From the NCBI GenBank assembly GCA_026874595.1, contig CM049311.1, positions 45,575,676 to 45,639,675 of the forward strand: a DNA stretch of 64,000 nucleotides, in the 5' to 3' direction. Below are positions 34,841 to 46,249 of this stretch, piece by piece (position 1 is the stretch's first letter; the number at the start of each line of letters is the position of its first letter). The notes beneath the pieces were generated by a model. It worked only from the letters and a program-made list of their open reading frames with translations. It searched no databases and was not told the DNA's origin. Position numbers and translations under genes: made by a program. The DNA comes from Sipunculus nudus. Its lineage: Eukaryota; Annelida; Sipuncula; Golfingiida; Sipunculidae.

Positions 34841-35757
34841 AAGGTGGCAGGCCTCCGCCATGTCATAGTCAATGTTGTGGGATGCTCCCCAACCATATTC
34901 CCAGGATCATTAGTACATAAGTAGCTGTACATGTTCCTTAATGACGTTCATGAATCCAGATCATGCGAGGGATGCACACCAAACTCTAAAGGAATCTTCA
35001 TTGGCCAATTCCCAAAATGGCCTGAAAATTTCATTAGATTCTGTTTGTGACTGCGTTAGTCATGCTGTGAGGAAACATTAGATTCTGTTTGTGACTGCGT
35101 TAGTTATGCTGTGAGGAAACATTAGATTCTGTTTGTGACTGCATTAGTTATGCTGTGAGGAAACATTAGATTCTGTTTGTGACTGTGTTAGTTATGCTGT
35201 GAGGAAACATTAGATTCTGTTTGTGACTGCGTAAGTTATGCTGTGAGGAAACATTAGATTCTGTTTGTGACTGCGTTAGTTATGCTGTGAGGAAACATTA
35301 GATTCTGTTTGTGACTGCGTTAGTTATGCTGTGAGGAAACATTAGATTCTGTTTGTGACTGCATTATTTATGCTGTGAGGAAACATTAGATTCTGTTTGT
35401 GACTGCGTTTAGTTATGCTGTGAGGAAACATTAGATTCTGTTTGTGACTGCGTTAGTTATGCTGTGAGGAAACATTAGATTCTGTTTGTGACTGTGTTTA
35501 GTTATGCTGTGAGGAAACATTAGATTCTGTTTGTGACTGCGTTAGTTATGCTGTGAGGAAACATTAGATTCTGTTTGTGACTGCGTTAGTTATGCTGTGA
35601 GGAAACATTAGATTCTGTTTGTGACTGCGTTAGTTATGCTGTGAGGAAACATTAGATTCTGTTTATGACTGCATGAGTTATGCTATGAGGAAACACACAA
35701 ACACAGACAAAATGGGATGAATGCACACCCTCCTGGTGGCAATGGGACTGTAATGTC
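34841..35757. repeat. interspersed repeat carrying a 44-bp minisatellite
   Basis: Flanking parts ('ggtggcaggcctccgcc', 'cccaaaatggcctgaaaatt', 'gatgaatgcacaccctcctg') are shared in diverged form with 39480-39640. The central part has expanded into the 44-bp array listed separately. The element type is unknown. Confidence 0.5.
35033..35694. repeat. 44-bp minisatellite, about 15 units
   Basis: The unit starts ATTAGATTCTGTTTGTGACT and continues gcgttagttatgctgtgaggaaac. Fifteen nearly identical head-to-tail units differ only by single changes and occasional 1 bp insertions. Units 1 and 15 are the most diverged. Located in a MORC intron. Confidence 0.97.
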
Positions 35758-35760
35758 TTT

Positions 35761-37310
35761 TTATGCCCCCGCCACAAAGTGGCCGGGGCATATAGTTTTA
35801 CCCATGTTCGTCCTTCCATCCTTCCGTCATTCCGTCATTCCGAAATAAAACAGTTGTACGGTCTTTTTTTCGCAAAGCCTGCAGATATTGGCCTGATTTT
35901 TGGTGTGTGGGCAGATAAAGACCAGTTACAGATCGAGTTCGCGTTTCGTCCCGGTTGACCTTCTTTTGACCATTTTACGGCTCCTAAATTTAGAAAATTT
36001 CATGAAAAATAGAAATTTCATGACAAATACACATGTACAGACTTTTTTTCACAATTCCTGCAGATATTGGCCTGATTTTTGGTGTGTAGACAGATAATGA
36101 CGAGTTACAGATCGAGTTAGCGTTTTGTCCCAGTTGACCTACTTTTGACTGTTTTACGGCTCCTAAACTTAGAAAATTTCATGAAAAATAGAAATTTTCA
36201 TGACAAATACACATGTACAGACTTTTTTTCGCAATGCCTGCAGATATTGGCCTGTTTTTTTGTGTGTAGGCAGATAATGACCAGTTACAGATGGAGTTCG
36301 CGTTTCGTCCCAGTTGACCTACTTTTGAACGTTTAACGCCTCCTTAACTCAGAAAATTTCATGAAAAATAGAAAGATTCATGACAAATACACATGTACGG
36401 ACTTTTTTTCGCAATGCCTGCAGATATTGGCCTGATTTTTTGTGTGTGGGCAGATATAGACCAGTTACAGATCAAGTTCACGTTTCGTCCCAGTTGACCT
36501 ACTTTTGACCTTTTTACGGCTCCTGAACATAGAAATTTTCATGAAAAATATGAAATTTCATGACAAATACACATGTACGGTTTTTTTTTCACAATGCCTG
36601 CGGATATTGGCCTGATTTCTGGTGTGTGGGCAGATATTGACCAGTTACAGATTGAGTTCACGTTTTGTCCCAGTTGACCTACTTTTGACCGTTTGACGGT
36701 GCTCTTACATATAAAATTTCATAAAAAAGTGCACATGTATGGACTCTTTTTCGCAGTGCCTGCAGATACGGGCCTGATTTTTTATGTGTAGGCAGATAAT
36801 GACCAGTTACAGATCGAGTTCTTGTTTGGTCCCAGTTGACCTACTTTTGACCATTTGACTGCTCCTGAACATAGAAAGTTTCATGAAAAATAGAAATTTT
36901 CATAACAAATGCAGATGTACTGACTTTTTTTCCTCAATGCCTGCAGATACCACCCTGATTTTTTATGTGTGGGCAGATAATGACAGTTACAGATGGAGTT
37001 CGTGTTTCGTCCTGGTTGACCTACTTTTGATTGTTTTACGGCTACTAAACATAGAAAATTTCATGAAAGACAAACATTTATATGGAAAATGCACATGTAT
37101 GGACTTTTTTTTCGCAATGCCTGCATATACTGGCATGATTTTTGGTGTGTTGCTTGATAATGACCTGTTACAGATCGAGTTTGCATTTTGCCCTTGTTGA
37201 CCTACTTTTGACCATATGACACCTCCTGAACTTAAAAAAATTTTCAAAATTTTACAAATGTTTCTAATTTGCCCAAGGCGGGGGCATTCGTGTCGTTCCG
37301 ACACATCTAG
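35761..37310 (+). mobile_element. family D HINE, copy 2
   Basis: TTATGCCCCCGCCACAAAG hairpin, CTTCCGTC tract, eight ~180 bp core units, GGCGGGGGCAT inverse motif, hairpin GTGTCG-TTC-CGACAC (37290-37304), terminal ATCTAG at 37310. A family A head starts at once in the TT that follows. Noncoding. Confidence 0.92.
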
Positions 37311-39229
37311 TTAGCTCAGCTGACTATAAGTCATCTGAGCTATAGTCGTGGTCCATTGTCCGTCGTCCGTCCATCCGTCTGTCCGTCCGTCCGTCCGTCC
37401 GTAGATGTGGCACGTTTTGAAACCGTAAGACCTAGGAATCCAAAATTCAGCATAATGTTAGATGTCCCCGAAATCTCCTACCAAGCCGAAAACTGGGTCT
37501 TTGCAACTTCGTTCCTTTGAAAAATTAAGGAAAAACCTCAATTTTTTATTAAAATCCTATTTTCACACTTCAGGACTGCCTAATATCAAAACCACTCATC
37601 TGTTTTTCCTCATATTTACCATAAATATTCTTCTATATAGTTCCTATGTACATGCCAGAAATTAAGTCTGTTAAGTGTAAATTCTTTAAGTTATGGGCCC
37701 AAACATAATGGACTTTGTAAAAAATCAGGAAAAATATTTACTCACTTAACATGAAAAATTTTGAAACTAGAGTCTATTTTCCCAAGTATATAACTATGTT
37801 TAATTAAGTTTCAATTGTTTACCCAAAATTAGATCTGAATTTTGTAAATTTTTTAAGTAATTAGCATAAAAATAAAATCAGTACCTTAAATTTTGCCCAA
37901 CTTTGACCATGGCACGTTTTTTTCCTGTAAGTACCATTGATTTAATTTTCACACCATGTAAACATAAATATTTAATTTGTTTAAATCTGAAATTTGGAAG
38001 TAAAAGCTTGAAAATTAAGCTAGTTATTGATTTTTTTCTTGAGGCTCTATTGTATTCATTTGCTTTGATTACAGATTACAGATGCAGGGTCCCACTCCAG
38101 GTCACTGGAAGTCAGCTATGCCAGGGTTTCTGATTTGTAACAGTCACTGGGGGAGATCCCCTGCTGTGACAGGTGTACAGTTATTCTCATATCACCACCC
38201 CAATCACCCCCCGCCCCCCCCCCCCCCCCCGCACAAACCCAACCCACCAAGTGTTATGTAGTATTGTTATTGTTTTCACTGTATCTCCTTAATTGTAATG
38301 CTGTTTCCACTCTGATATGAAAAAACTTTCCTTGAAAAAGTAATTCAAGGTGTAATCCAGAAGATGCAATGTTGTGTAATGTAGCATTTTTAAAGAAATC
38401 ATTTTTCTTTTAAATGATTTTACCAGTCATAATGGAACCCATCAGTATATTTAAATTATGATAAAATATGAAGCACATTATGGATAAATAAAGACACAAT
38501 TAAAAACTGTGAAATTTAAATCAAGTATTTTTTTTAGATATTTATTGTTTTGCAGATTTAAAAGATATACTTTTGTGGTAAAAAATAAATAAACATTTGT
38601 ATGCATGATGTGGTGTTATCTGACAAGATTGAGATTTATGATGATGCAATTGAGAATTATGAATCAACTTTTATATTCAGATATTTATGTTATATTGAAA
38701 ATGTATAGAAATATAAACTTAAATTTAAAAAAAAATTGATGTGATAAAAAAATGAGGATTTATTACAAACATGTGTTCATTATTATCCTGCATCAGCAGA
38801 GTTTGAGATCAGGCTTTGTTTGCCATTTTTTATGTTGTTAATTAGTTATATTTCAACTGTATACATTTCATAAAAAAAACATATTTAATAATATATATTA
38901 TACAAAAAAAAGATTTGATTGAACAAATGTGTAAACTACTGAAATGTCAACAGTTAATCGAAAAGCCAACTAATGATCATGGTAATTGTACAGATCATTT
39001 GTTCACAAACTGCTCACATGCTTCAGTTTCAACATTAGGAAACACATGGTCAGGTCACAAAATATTATTTGCAACAATTTCTTGCTCATCAATACAAACC
39101 AATCATATAAACCAACCATGGCCTTTTTTTACCTCTTCCTCTCACACTTTATCTCCATTTTATATTATTTTCGATTTTTACCTTCAAGGTTAACGTCAGC
39201 TGAGCACAGTGACCCATAGGTCCCTTGTT
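37311..39229 (+). mobile_element. family A HINE, short-body subfamily, directly after family D
   Basis: TTAGCTCAGCTGACT follows the family D terminus with no spacer. It has a GTCCGTCC tract and one core unit. A body at 38050-38300 has a C-rich tract (38206-38230) and 'ggtcactggaagtcagctat'. The 3' module 38907-39190 ends in CAGCTGAGCACAGTGACCCA, TAGGTCCCTTGTT. By eye it is about 95% identical to 54470-56370 over the part I compared, so the two are recent. Confidence 0.85.
38915..39193 (+). pseudogene. endonuclease-like remnant in family A element
   Basis: An open frame running to a stop just before the 3' inverse motif reads EQMCKLLKCQQLIEKP, then NCTDHLFTN and TLGNTWSGHKILFATI. It is homologous to the remnants at 8446 and 56065. 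The SDH motif seen at 8446 is SGH here. See the first remnant for the family argument. Confidence 0.5.
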
Positions 39230-40165
39230 TTAATTTATTTTCATTGAGGCTCCATGGTAGAGGCCAGCTGTTAGGTGCTCTGGGCAGAAGGCCACTCACC
39301 CCAGAATTAAGAGCATACATTAAAAAGAAACACTCTGTGAATATTGCAATCCTTGGGCTAAGGTTTATACTTTGAAATTGTTAGTGTGCGCTGATGTGCC
39401 GAATTGCAGATAACCACTGGACATCCTCAACCAAAAGTACAGGGCACTTGACCATGACCTGAACAGGTGGGCAAGTCATGTGCATGGCGGTCCACACAAA
39501 AATCTAATAGGTTTTACCATGGCCCATTCCTGAAATGACGTGAAAATTTCATGAGATTTTGTTCATGATTGTGTGAGATTGTGTCCTCAGACTGGAATGA
39601 ATGCACACCCTCCTGTTGGAGGCAGTAATGTAATGAGTGTCACCAGATATCTCAGGAGAAGCTGCAAATATTGATTTTGTCACCAGTAAGCAGATGCAAG
39701 CTACAGATACTGTCACTTATGTTGCTGCTGAAACAACAACTCACTCACTGTTTTATTTTTTTTATCGTATGCTATCATGTATAATATGGCTCAAAGTGAA
39801 CATAAGACCCCTGGGTTATATTTGTTATATCATTGTGATGTTAGTTATTTTATTGTGATATCTTTTATATCATTGTGATAACTGTTATATCATTGTTAAA
39901 ACTGGAATCTCCTCATAAAAGACAGACTTATTCGTATAAGATTGACATTTTTGACTGCATCTAGGCAACTGTCATTTAATTCCAGGCATTTGTAGTTCTG
40001 AATTGTAAGAGTTTAGTGTTTTGCTTTTCATTGAAAGATCATTTACATTATACATGAGTAATGCAGTTACATACACAGATTCTGCATTCAATGTATCCGC
40101 AAATTAAATTTACAGTGTCAGGTACATTGATTAAGTGAAATTGTGATTTTGGTCTACTGCTGCAG
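39230..40165. other. MORC intron; diverged repeat then unique DNA
   Basis: 39240-39640 contains the diverged second copy of the 34841 repeat (its end reads 'gaatgcacaccctcctgttgg'). 39840-39895 has five repeats of 'ttatatcattgtgata'. No exon before 40166. Confidence 0.45.
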
Positions 40166-40294
40166 GAATATTGTTCGATCTTGTACTTGAAACCGCGGAT
40201 GAAGATCATTTTGAGGAAGAAAAAGGTCAAAACACGCCGGGTGGACAAGAGTCTGTCTCGTACAGAGAGAGACTTTTACAAACCAATGTGGCTT
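40166..40294 (+). CDS. MORC: MORC3/4-like gene, exon encoding start of S5 domain
   Basis: Exon of 129 bp, exactly 43 codons, phase 0 at both ends. The acceptor is ..ctactgctgcag|G. The peptide begins [20 protein letters not shown] and ends [10 protein letters not shown]. The [14 protein letters not shown]...VKT....KSL pattern is a strong signature of MORC3/MORC4 just after the GHKL ATPase, in the S5-type domain that follows and moves with it on dimer closure. The chosen donor is CTT|gtatcc, which departs from the usual GTRAGT. It is preferred because joining here makes ..[15 protein letters not shown] align residue for residue with the family pattern. An alternative GT five codons' distance or less upstream (ccaat|gtggct) breaks the frame. 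The intron before it is 9.9 kb and the one after is 1.3 kb. Confidence 0.9.
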
Positions 40295-40727
40295 GTATCC
40301 TTTATCATAACTGCAAACAGAAAGAGTTTTATATTTCAGGAAGTCTTCTTTATCATAGAGATTTTTTTAAAGTAAAGAAGTTTTGAGTCTGACTCAATAG
40401 TCTTTAATTTATATTTCTTAGTCTAAAATATTTATTGTATCATCAGACCATTAAGAAAAATAAAGTTTGTAAAAAAACACATTTTAGAATAGTGTGTTTA
40501 AACAATTCATGAAAATTATAATGGCTGCTTGTTAGTAAATCTTGCTTTATATGAAAATCTGGTTATATGTAATTAAATTATTATGTCTCCCCTCCCAGTA
40601 TCACTGGCAGGTTTTATACCACAAATTCTGTTAACAATTATAATGTTAATATTGTTTAGGTAGACTAGTCTGTTAATCTGAACTTTTCTACTTAGTTTAA
40701 TGTATAGCTATAGCTACATTAGTTCAT
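40295..40727. other. MORC intron, no feature recognised
   Basis: AT-rich unique sequence following the exon. Confidence 0.45.
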
Positions 40728-41406
40728 CTGAAAGAAAAAGACAAAAAATGGTGACCAAAAGGATTAGCTGGATGAAAAAAAACAAACAAAAACTGGTGAC
40801 CTAAGGGATTAATTGGGAAAAAAAAACTTGTGACCAAAGGGATTAGCTGAAAGAAAAAGACAAAAACTGGTGAACAAGGGGAATAGCTGGAAGAAAAAGA
40901 CAAAAACTAATGAACAAAGGGTTTAGTTGCAGGAAAAAACAAACTGGTGAACAAAGCTTTAGTTGGATGATAAAAAAAACTGGTGACCAAAGGGATTAGC
41001 TGGAAGAAATTTTAAAAGACAAAAATTGAGGACCAAAGGGATTAGCTTAATGTGAAAGGCAAAAAAAAAAAAAAAACTAAGGGATTATCTGGAAGAAAAA
41101 ACAGCAACTGGAAGCTGGAAGAAAAAAAAAATTGATGACCAATAAATTGATTAGCTTGATTTAAAGACAAAATCCGGTGATTAAAGGAATTAAGAAAAAG
41201 ATAAAATAAAACTTTGACCATAGGTATTATCTGGATTAAAAACAAAAACAAAAACAAAAACTGGTGACCATACGGATTAGCTGGAAAAAACTGGTAACCA
41301 AAGTGATAAGCTGGAAGAAAAAGACCAAAACTGGTGATAAATTAAGGAATTAGCTGAAAAAAAAGACAAAAAAAAACTGGTGACCAAAGAGATTGGTTGG
41401 AAGAAA
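40728..41406. repeat. decayed 40-45 bp purine-rich minisatellite
   Basis: About 15 units of AACTGGTGACCAAAGGGATT plus 'agctggaagaaaaagacaaa', with many indels in the A runs. The plus strand is strongly purine-rich for nearly 700 bp in the intron between two MORC exons. Confidence 0.85.
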
Positions 41407-41634
41407 AGATATTTCTAAACTGTCTGTGTTCCCAGTGTGTGGTGGGCCATAATGTCAGCACAGGTGCATCAGCTTAGTGCCATTAACTCATGGATCACTT
41501 TGTTTGGGAATAATCACTCCACTCATTACAGTGCAATTCTCCTCAGCAAAGCTTCTGTGAACTGTTTACTCTTGTTAAATATATTTTTGTTTGTTTGTTT
41601 AGTTTCCTTTTAATTATCCTTGACATTTTGTCAG

Positions 41635-41751
41635 AAAAAAGGAATCAAGATCACATTTGGTTACTCCATGTCTGACACTGACTATGGTCTTTTGATGTAC
41701 CACAAAAACAGGTTGATCAAGGCATATCAGAAGGTTGGCTACCAAAAACAG
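41635..41751 (+). CDS. MORC: MORC3/4-like gene, exon with [11 protein letters not shown] motif
   Basis: Exon of 117 bp, 39 codons, phase 0 at both ends. The acceptor is ..gacattttgtcag|A and the donor is CAG|gtcaga. The peptide runs from [14 protein letters not shown] to ..YQKVGYQKQ and contains [16 protein letters not shown]. The (Y/H)YG..MYH(K/R)NRLIK.YE.VG element is nearly invariant in MORC3/4, and the form here separates it from MORC2, which has FYRNRLIKM. It lies in the S5 domain whose conserved lysine helps complete the ATPase active site in GHKL/S5 enzymes; that role is family knowledge. A decayed 40-45 bp minisatellite fills much of the preceding intron. Confidence 0.92.
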
Positions 41752-42090
41752 GTCAGAGCAAATTTATACATACAGCTTTTATCATTTCTTGAGTTTTTGG
41801 TGTATAAATGTATACAAAGATATCCTTTTTGGTATAAGAATTTTAAGTGATTTTCTTTTCAATTTATTTACCCAGGCATGTGTATTTTGGCATTTGAAAT
41901 GTCACATCTGTGATATTTATAATGTAAATTGCAAAGAATTTCCCAGTGCCAAGTAAAATATTTTCATTCTTTGTTGGATTATGTAATTTTGCTCAAATCA
42001 GGTTTCAGGGGTAATAAATTCATACCAATAGTTAATTTCATCATTGTTCATAAATTATAACAGAAAATGATGAATATATTTTATTAACAG

Positions 42091-42188
42091 CTGAACAACT
42101 TGGGTACTGGTGTGATTGGTGTAGTGGAGGTTGACTTCTTGGAGCCTATACATAATAAACAAGACTTCAACAAAACAGAGAGATACAA
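42091..42188 (+). CDS. MORC: MORC3/4-like gene, exon with HNKQDF motif
   Basis: Exon of 98 bp: 32 codons plus two bases (AA). The acceptor is ..attttattaacag|C and the donor is a strong CAA|gtaagt. The peptide begins LNNLGTGVIGVVEVDFLEP and ends HNKQDFNKTERY. MORC3/4 proteins have NN.G.GV(V/I)G(V/I)(V/I)E..FL.PTHNKQDF...(E/K)(Y/E)Y at this point. The intron before it is only 339 bp. The intron after it is 18.2 kb and almost entirely stacked transposable elements, the first beginning 120 bp downstream at 42309. The split AA+T codon joins the next coding exon at 60382 in frame. Confidence 0.92.
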
Positions 42189-42262
42189 GTAAGTCACAAA
42201 GCTCAAACAAATGTTGTGTAATGATTGGAATGGTGGCTTGTTGTAACCTAAGATACAAGGGA

Positions 42263-42308
42263 TTCATGTTGTGTCCCGCAGCTTGGGGGTCAGGATACTA
42301 CAGTTTGT
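42263..42308. repeat. single unit of the 44-bp TATGTTGT minisatellite
   Basis: 'tcatgttgtgtcccgcagct' through 'caggatactacagtttgt' matches one unit of the array at 49127-49440. It is cut at its TT by the family A head at 42309. Confidence 0.85.
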
Positions 42309-42533
42309 TAGCTCAGCTGACTATAAGTCATCTGAGCTATAGTCATGGTCCTTTGTCCGTTGACTGTCTGTCCGTCAGTCCAACTGTCTGTCCGTCTGTT
42401 GAACTGGCACATTTTGAAACCGTTGGACCTACGAATCTGAAATTCAGCATACCTTTAGATGTCTGCAAAATCTTCTACCATACTGAAAATTGGGTCACTA
42501 GGACCTCGTTCCTTCAAGATATTAAGGAAAAAC

Positions 42534-42815
42534 CTGCATTTTCCATAAAAAAAACCCATTGTTACACTTCAAGACTGCTTAATATCAAAACCACTAACCT
42601 GATATTGATAATTTTTACCTCGGCTGACTGTAAGTCATCTGAGCTATAGCGATCACTCTTTGTCCGTCATCCGGCTGCATTTTCCATAAAAAAAACCCAT
42701 TGTTACACTTAAAGACTGCTTAATATCAAAACCACTAACCTGATATTGATAATTTTTACCTCAGCTGACTGTAAGTCATCTGAGCTATAGCGATCACTCT
42801 TTGTCCGTCATCCGT
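42534..42815 (+). repeat. 141-bp direct duplication at a family A / family B junction
   Basis: A block from 'ctgcattttccataaaaaaa' through the family B head 'cagctgactgtaagtcatct' to 'tttgtccgtcatccg' occurs at 42534 and again at 42675 with very few differences. The duplication spans the point where B entered A, so it happened after that insertion. Confidence 0.8.
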
Positions 42816-44090
42816 CCGGCCGTCAGACCATCCGGCCATCCGGCTGTCTGTCCGTTAACAAGGCACAAATTGTAACCACTGGACCTGGAATCTTCTTACT
42901 TCACATTAAGAGAGGTCCATGAAAAATCTCCTTGGAAACCTGGAATAAGGTCTCTGTTACCCATATCCATCGAGCTATGGGGCCCCAAAGTACCCCCCAG
43001 AATAGTGAAAAATTTCATACAAAAACTTCAATATCTCATTAACTACATCACTGATGGTCATGATTTTTTGCGATATTGATCATGAGATGTTCCATCAGTT
43101 CCTGCAGACTGGTGGTGCCGCCTGTATTTTTTTTTATTTTTTACGATTTTTTTTCTCTTTTTTTGAGACCTTTAAAAATGTGGACATCTATTAACAGGGC
43201 ACAAATCGTAAAGACTGGACCTAGAATCTTTATTCTTGACATTCTGAGAGACCTATGGAAAGTCTCCATGGAAACCAGAAATTAGGTCTCTGTTACCCAT
43301 ATTCTTCGAGCTATGGGGCCCCAAAGTATGCCCCAGAATAGTGAAAAATTTCATACAAAAACTTCAATGTCTCATAAACTATATCACTGATGGTCATGAT
43401 TTTTGGCATACATATTGATCATGAGATGTTTCATCAGTTTCTGCAGACTGGTGTCGCCACCTGTATTTTTCGATTTTTTACAAATTGTTTTCTCTATTTT
43501 TGAGACCTTTAAAAATGTGAACATCTGTTAACAGGGCACAAATGGTAAAGACTGGACCAAGAATCTTCATTCTTGACACAGTGAGAGACCTTAAAAAGTC
43601 TCCATGGAAACCAGAAATTAGGTCTCTGTTACCCATATCCTTTAAGCTGTGGGACTCCCAATTAACCCCCCCCCCCAAGAATAATGGAAAATTTGATAAA
43701 AAAAAAAACTGCAACATCTCAGTAACTACAACACTGATGGTCATGATTTTTGGCATACATATTGATCAAGAGGTGTTCCATCATTTCCTGCAGACTGGGG
43801 GCGCCACCTGTATTTTTTTTCAAATTTTTACAATTTGTTCCCCCTATTTTTGAGACTTTTAAGGATGTAGTTATCTGTCAACAGGGTACAAATCATAACA
43901 ACTGGATCTAGAATCTTCATTCTTGACACACAGGGAGACCCATGAAAAGTCTTCAATGGAACCTGAAATTAGGTCTCTGTTACCGATATCCTTTGAGCTA
44001 TGGCACTCCAAAGTACACCTCAGAATAATGGAAAATTTGATACAAAAGCTGAAGTATCTGAACAACTAATGCAGAGATCACCATAATTGT
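42753..44090 (+). mobile_element. family B HINE with four tandem core units, 3' end missing
   Basis: Head CTCAGCTGACTGTAAGTC with 'catctgagctatagcgatc', then GTCCGTCCGGCC tracts. Core units of about 330-350 bp start at 'ttaacagggcacaaatcgt'-like anchors (42856, 43193, 43525, 43877), each with 'atattgatcatgagatgtt' and 'gcagactggtggtgcc'. It stops at 44090 inside a unit, where a headless family A copy starts. Confidence 0.75.
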
Positions 44091-44093
44091 TTG

Positions 44094-45800
44094 CTATAGT
44101 CGTGGTCCATTGTCCGTCGTCCGTCCGTCTGTCCGTCCGTGGATGTGGCACATTTTGAAACCGTAAGATCTAGGAATCCAAAATTCGGCATAATGTTAGA
44201 TGTCCCCAAGATCTCCTACCAAGCCGAAAACTTGGTCTTTGTGACTTCGTTCCTTTGAGAAATTATTGAAAAACCTCAATTTTTTATTAAAAACCTATTT
44301 TCACACTTCAGGACTGCCTAATATCAAAACCACTCATCTGTTCTTCCACATATTTACTAAAATATTCCTCTATGCAGTTCCTATGTACATGCCAGAAATT
44401 AGGTCTGTATTATATAATTTTAAAAAGTTATGGGCCGAAACATATTGCACTTTGTAAAAAATCAGGACAAATATTTGGTCACCTAACACAAAAAATTTAA
44501 AGCTAGGGACTTTTTTTCAGTAATATAACTTTAATTAATCAAAATTTAATTGTATACCCAAAATAAGATCAAAATCTTTTAAATTTTTTGAAATATCAGC
44601 AAAAATATAAAATTGGTACCTTAAATTTTGACCATGGCACGTTTTTTCTCGTAAGTATATTTAATTTAATTTTCACAGCCAGGATACATATGGATTTAAT
44701 CTGTTGAATTCGGAAATTTGAAAGTAAAAGGTTAAAAATTATTCTAATTATTGAAGTTTTTCAGATGCTCTAATGTATTTGCATTTTGTATATCAAAGAC
44801 CCCACTCTTGCTCACTACAGCCTTGCCTAGGTAACCTTATTAGTAATGCAACACTGGCAGAACACCCCTGCTGTAATAAAAATACACTTATTCTCATGGG
44901 CCCTACCCTAACACCCCCCCCAGTCCCCCCCCCCCCCACCACTCCCACCACCATCACCAATTATATTGCAATACATGGTTTGTTATTGTCAACTGTATTT
45001 CTTTAAATGTAAAGCTGTTTTTGATCCATTATGTCTTGAAATACTAATTCAACAAATAATCCAAGAGATGCCACGTTGTTTTATGTAGCATTTTAAAGAA
45101 ATTATTTCCTTTTAAAAAATTAAACAAAATATAATTTAACCCATCAGTAGGCATAATTTGATAATATATGAAACAAATCATTATTAAATAAAGGTGTAAT
45201 TTAAAATTGGGAATTCTGGAGTGTTATTTTCATATATTTATTGCTTTGCAAATTTAAAAAATATATTTTATAAAAAAAAAAGAAATATATCTGTGAGCAT
45301 AAAGTGATGTTTCCTGACTAAATTAAGTATAAATGTTGATGCAATTTAAATTTGTGAATCAATTTAGATATTCAGATATATATGATATACGGTAAATATA
45401 TAGTAAAATTTATAAACTTAAAAAAAATGACTTAACAAAAGAAAATAGGATCTAATGCAAATATTTGTTGTCTCAGTAGAATGGAAATTAAAGTTATTTG
45501 CTTTGTTTTCCATCTCTTTGCCTGTTTTTAAATATTTAAAAATAATTTCATTTAAATTAAATTTTATTCTTTACGTATATGCAGAGGTGCTGTAACTCCC
45601 ACCAGTCCCTGTAAGCACCATTGAATTTAATTCTGTATTCTGTATTTATGTCCAAAGGTGTTGGAACTCTCCCCCCCCAGTCATTGAGCCCTAGTTCCTG
45701 AGCACTGAGGATAGTATTTTTATTGCAACTTAAAAAAATCTATGGTTATGCAGTTATAACTGTCACAAACAGCTGAGCACCGTGACCCATGGGTGCCTTG
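44094..45800 (+). mobile_element. family A HINE lacking the 5' half of its head hairpin
   Basis: Starts 'gctatagtcgtggtccattg', 18-20 bp into the usual head. It has a GTCCGTC tract, a core unit, a body with C-rich tract 44916-44940, and the tail CAGCTGAGCACCGTGACCCA, TGGGTGCCTTG at 45800. Only one T follows, so this copy helps fix the terminus. The missing terminal bases suggest a recombination breakpoint rather than a clean insertion. Confidence 0.7.
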
Positions 45801-46249
45801 TGCTTTTCAATTATAATAATGAAAAAAAAATTATATTTTTCTATACTATTAGGGATTATATAAAGGAAAATAATGATAGACAAATATGCAGTTGATAATA
45901 TTAATCTCAATTTCCAGGTCTTTTCCAAGTGTTTCAGCTTTGTTAATTTATATTAATATCAAAATTTTAAAAAATTGAAATATGTCAACATTTTTAAATT
46001 TTACACAAACAAGTACTGATTTAAGATGTCCATGTGTTTCACTAATGACATTAAGACGCCTGGCTGTCACAAGACAATGTAAATAATCAAAATTTATATT
46101 ACTAGTTCCTTTATATCAGTTAATAAAATTAAACTTGCCCATCTCTAGTTTTCTCCTTGTATAATTTATTGTGTGTTCTTATCCTTGGGTTATTTTAAAC
46201 ACATCTAATGGTTAATAGCTGAGATTTCTTCAAATTTTTTTCTGATACA

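Noticed and set aside
35033-35694. Regular direct repeats reminiscent of a CRISPR array
   Set aside because: Units are contiguous with no unique spacers, and the context is an animal intron.
35900-37200. Series of similar open frames in family D
   Set aside because: The 180-bp core unit equals 60 codons, so the same spurious peptide recurs. Stops interrupt every unit or two.
42131-42649. 172-codon plus-strand open frame overlapping a MORC exon
   Set aside because: It reads the exon in the wrong frame, crosses its donor site and continues into family A sequence.
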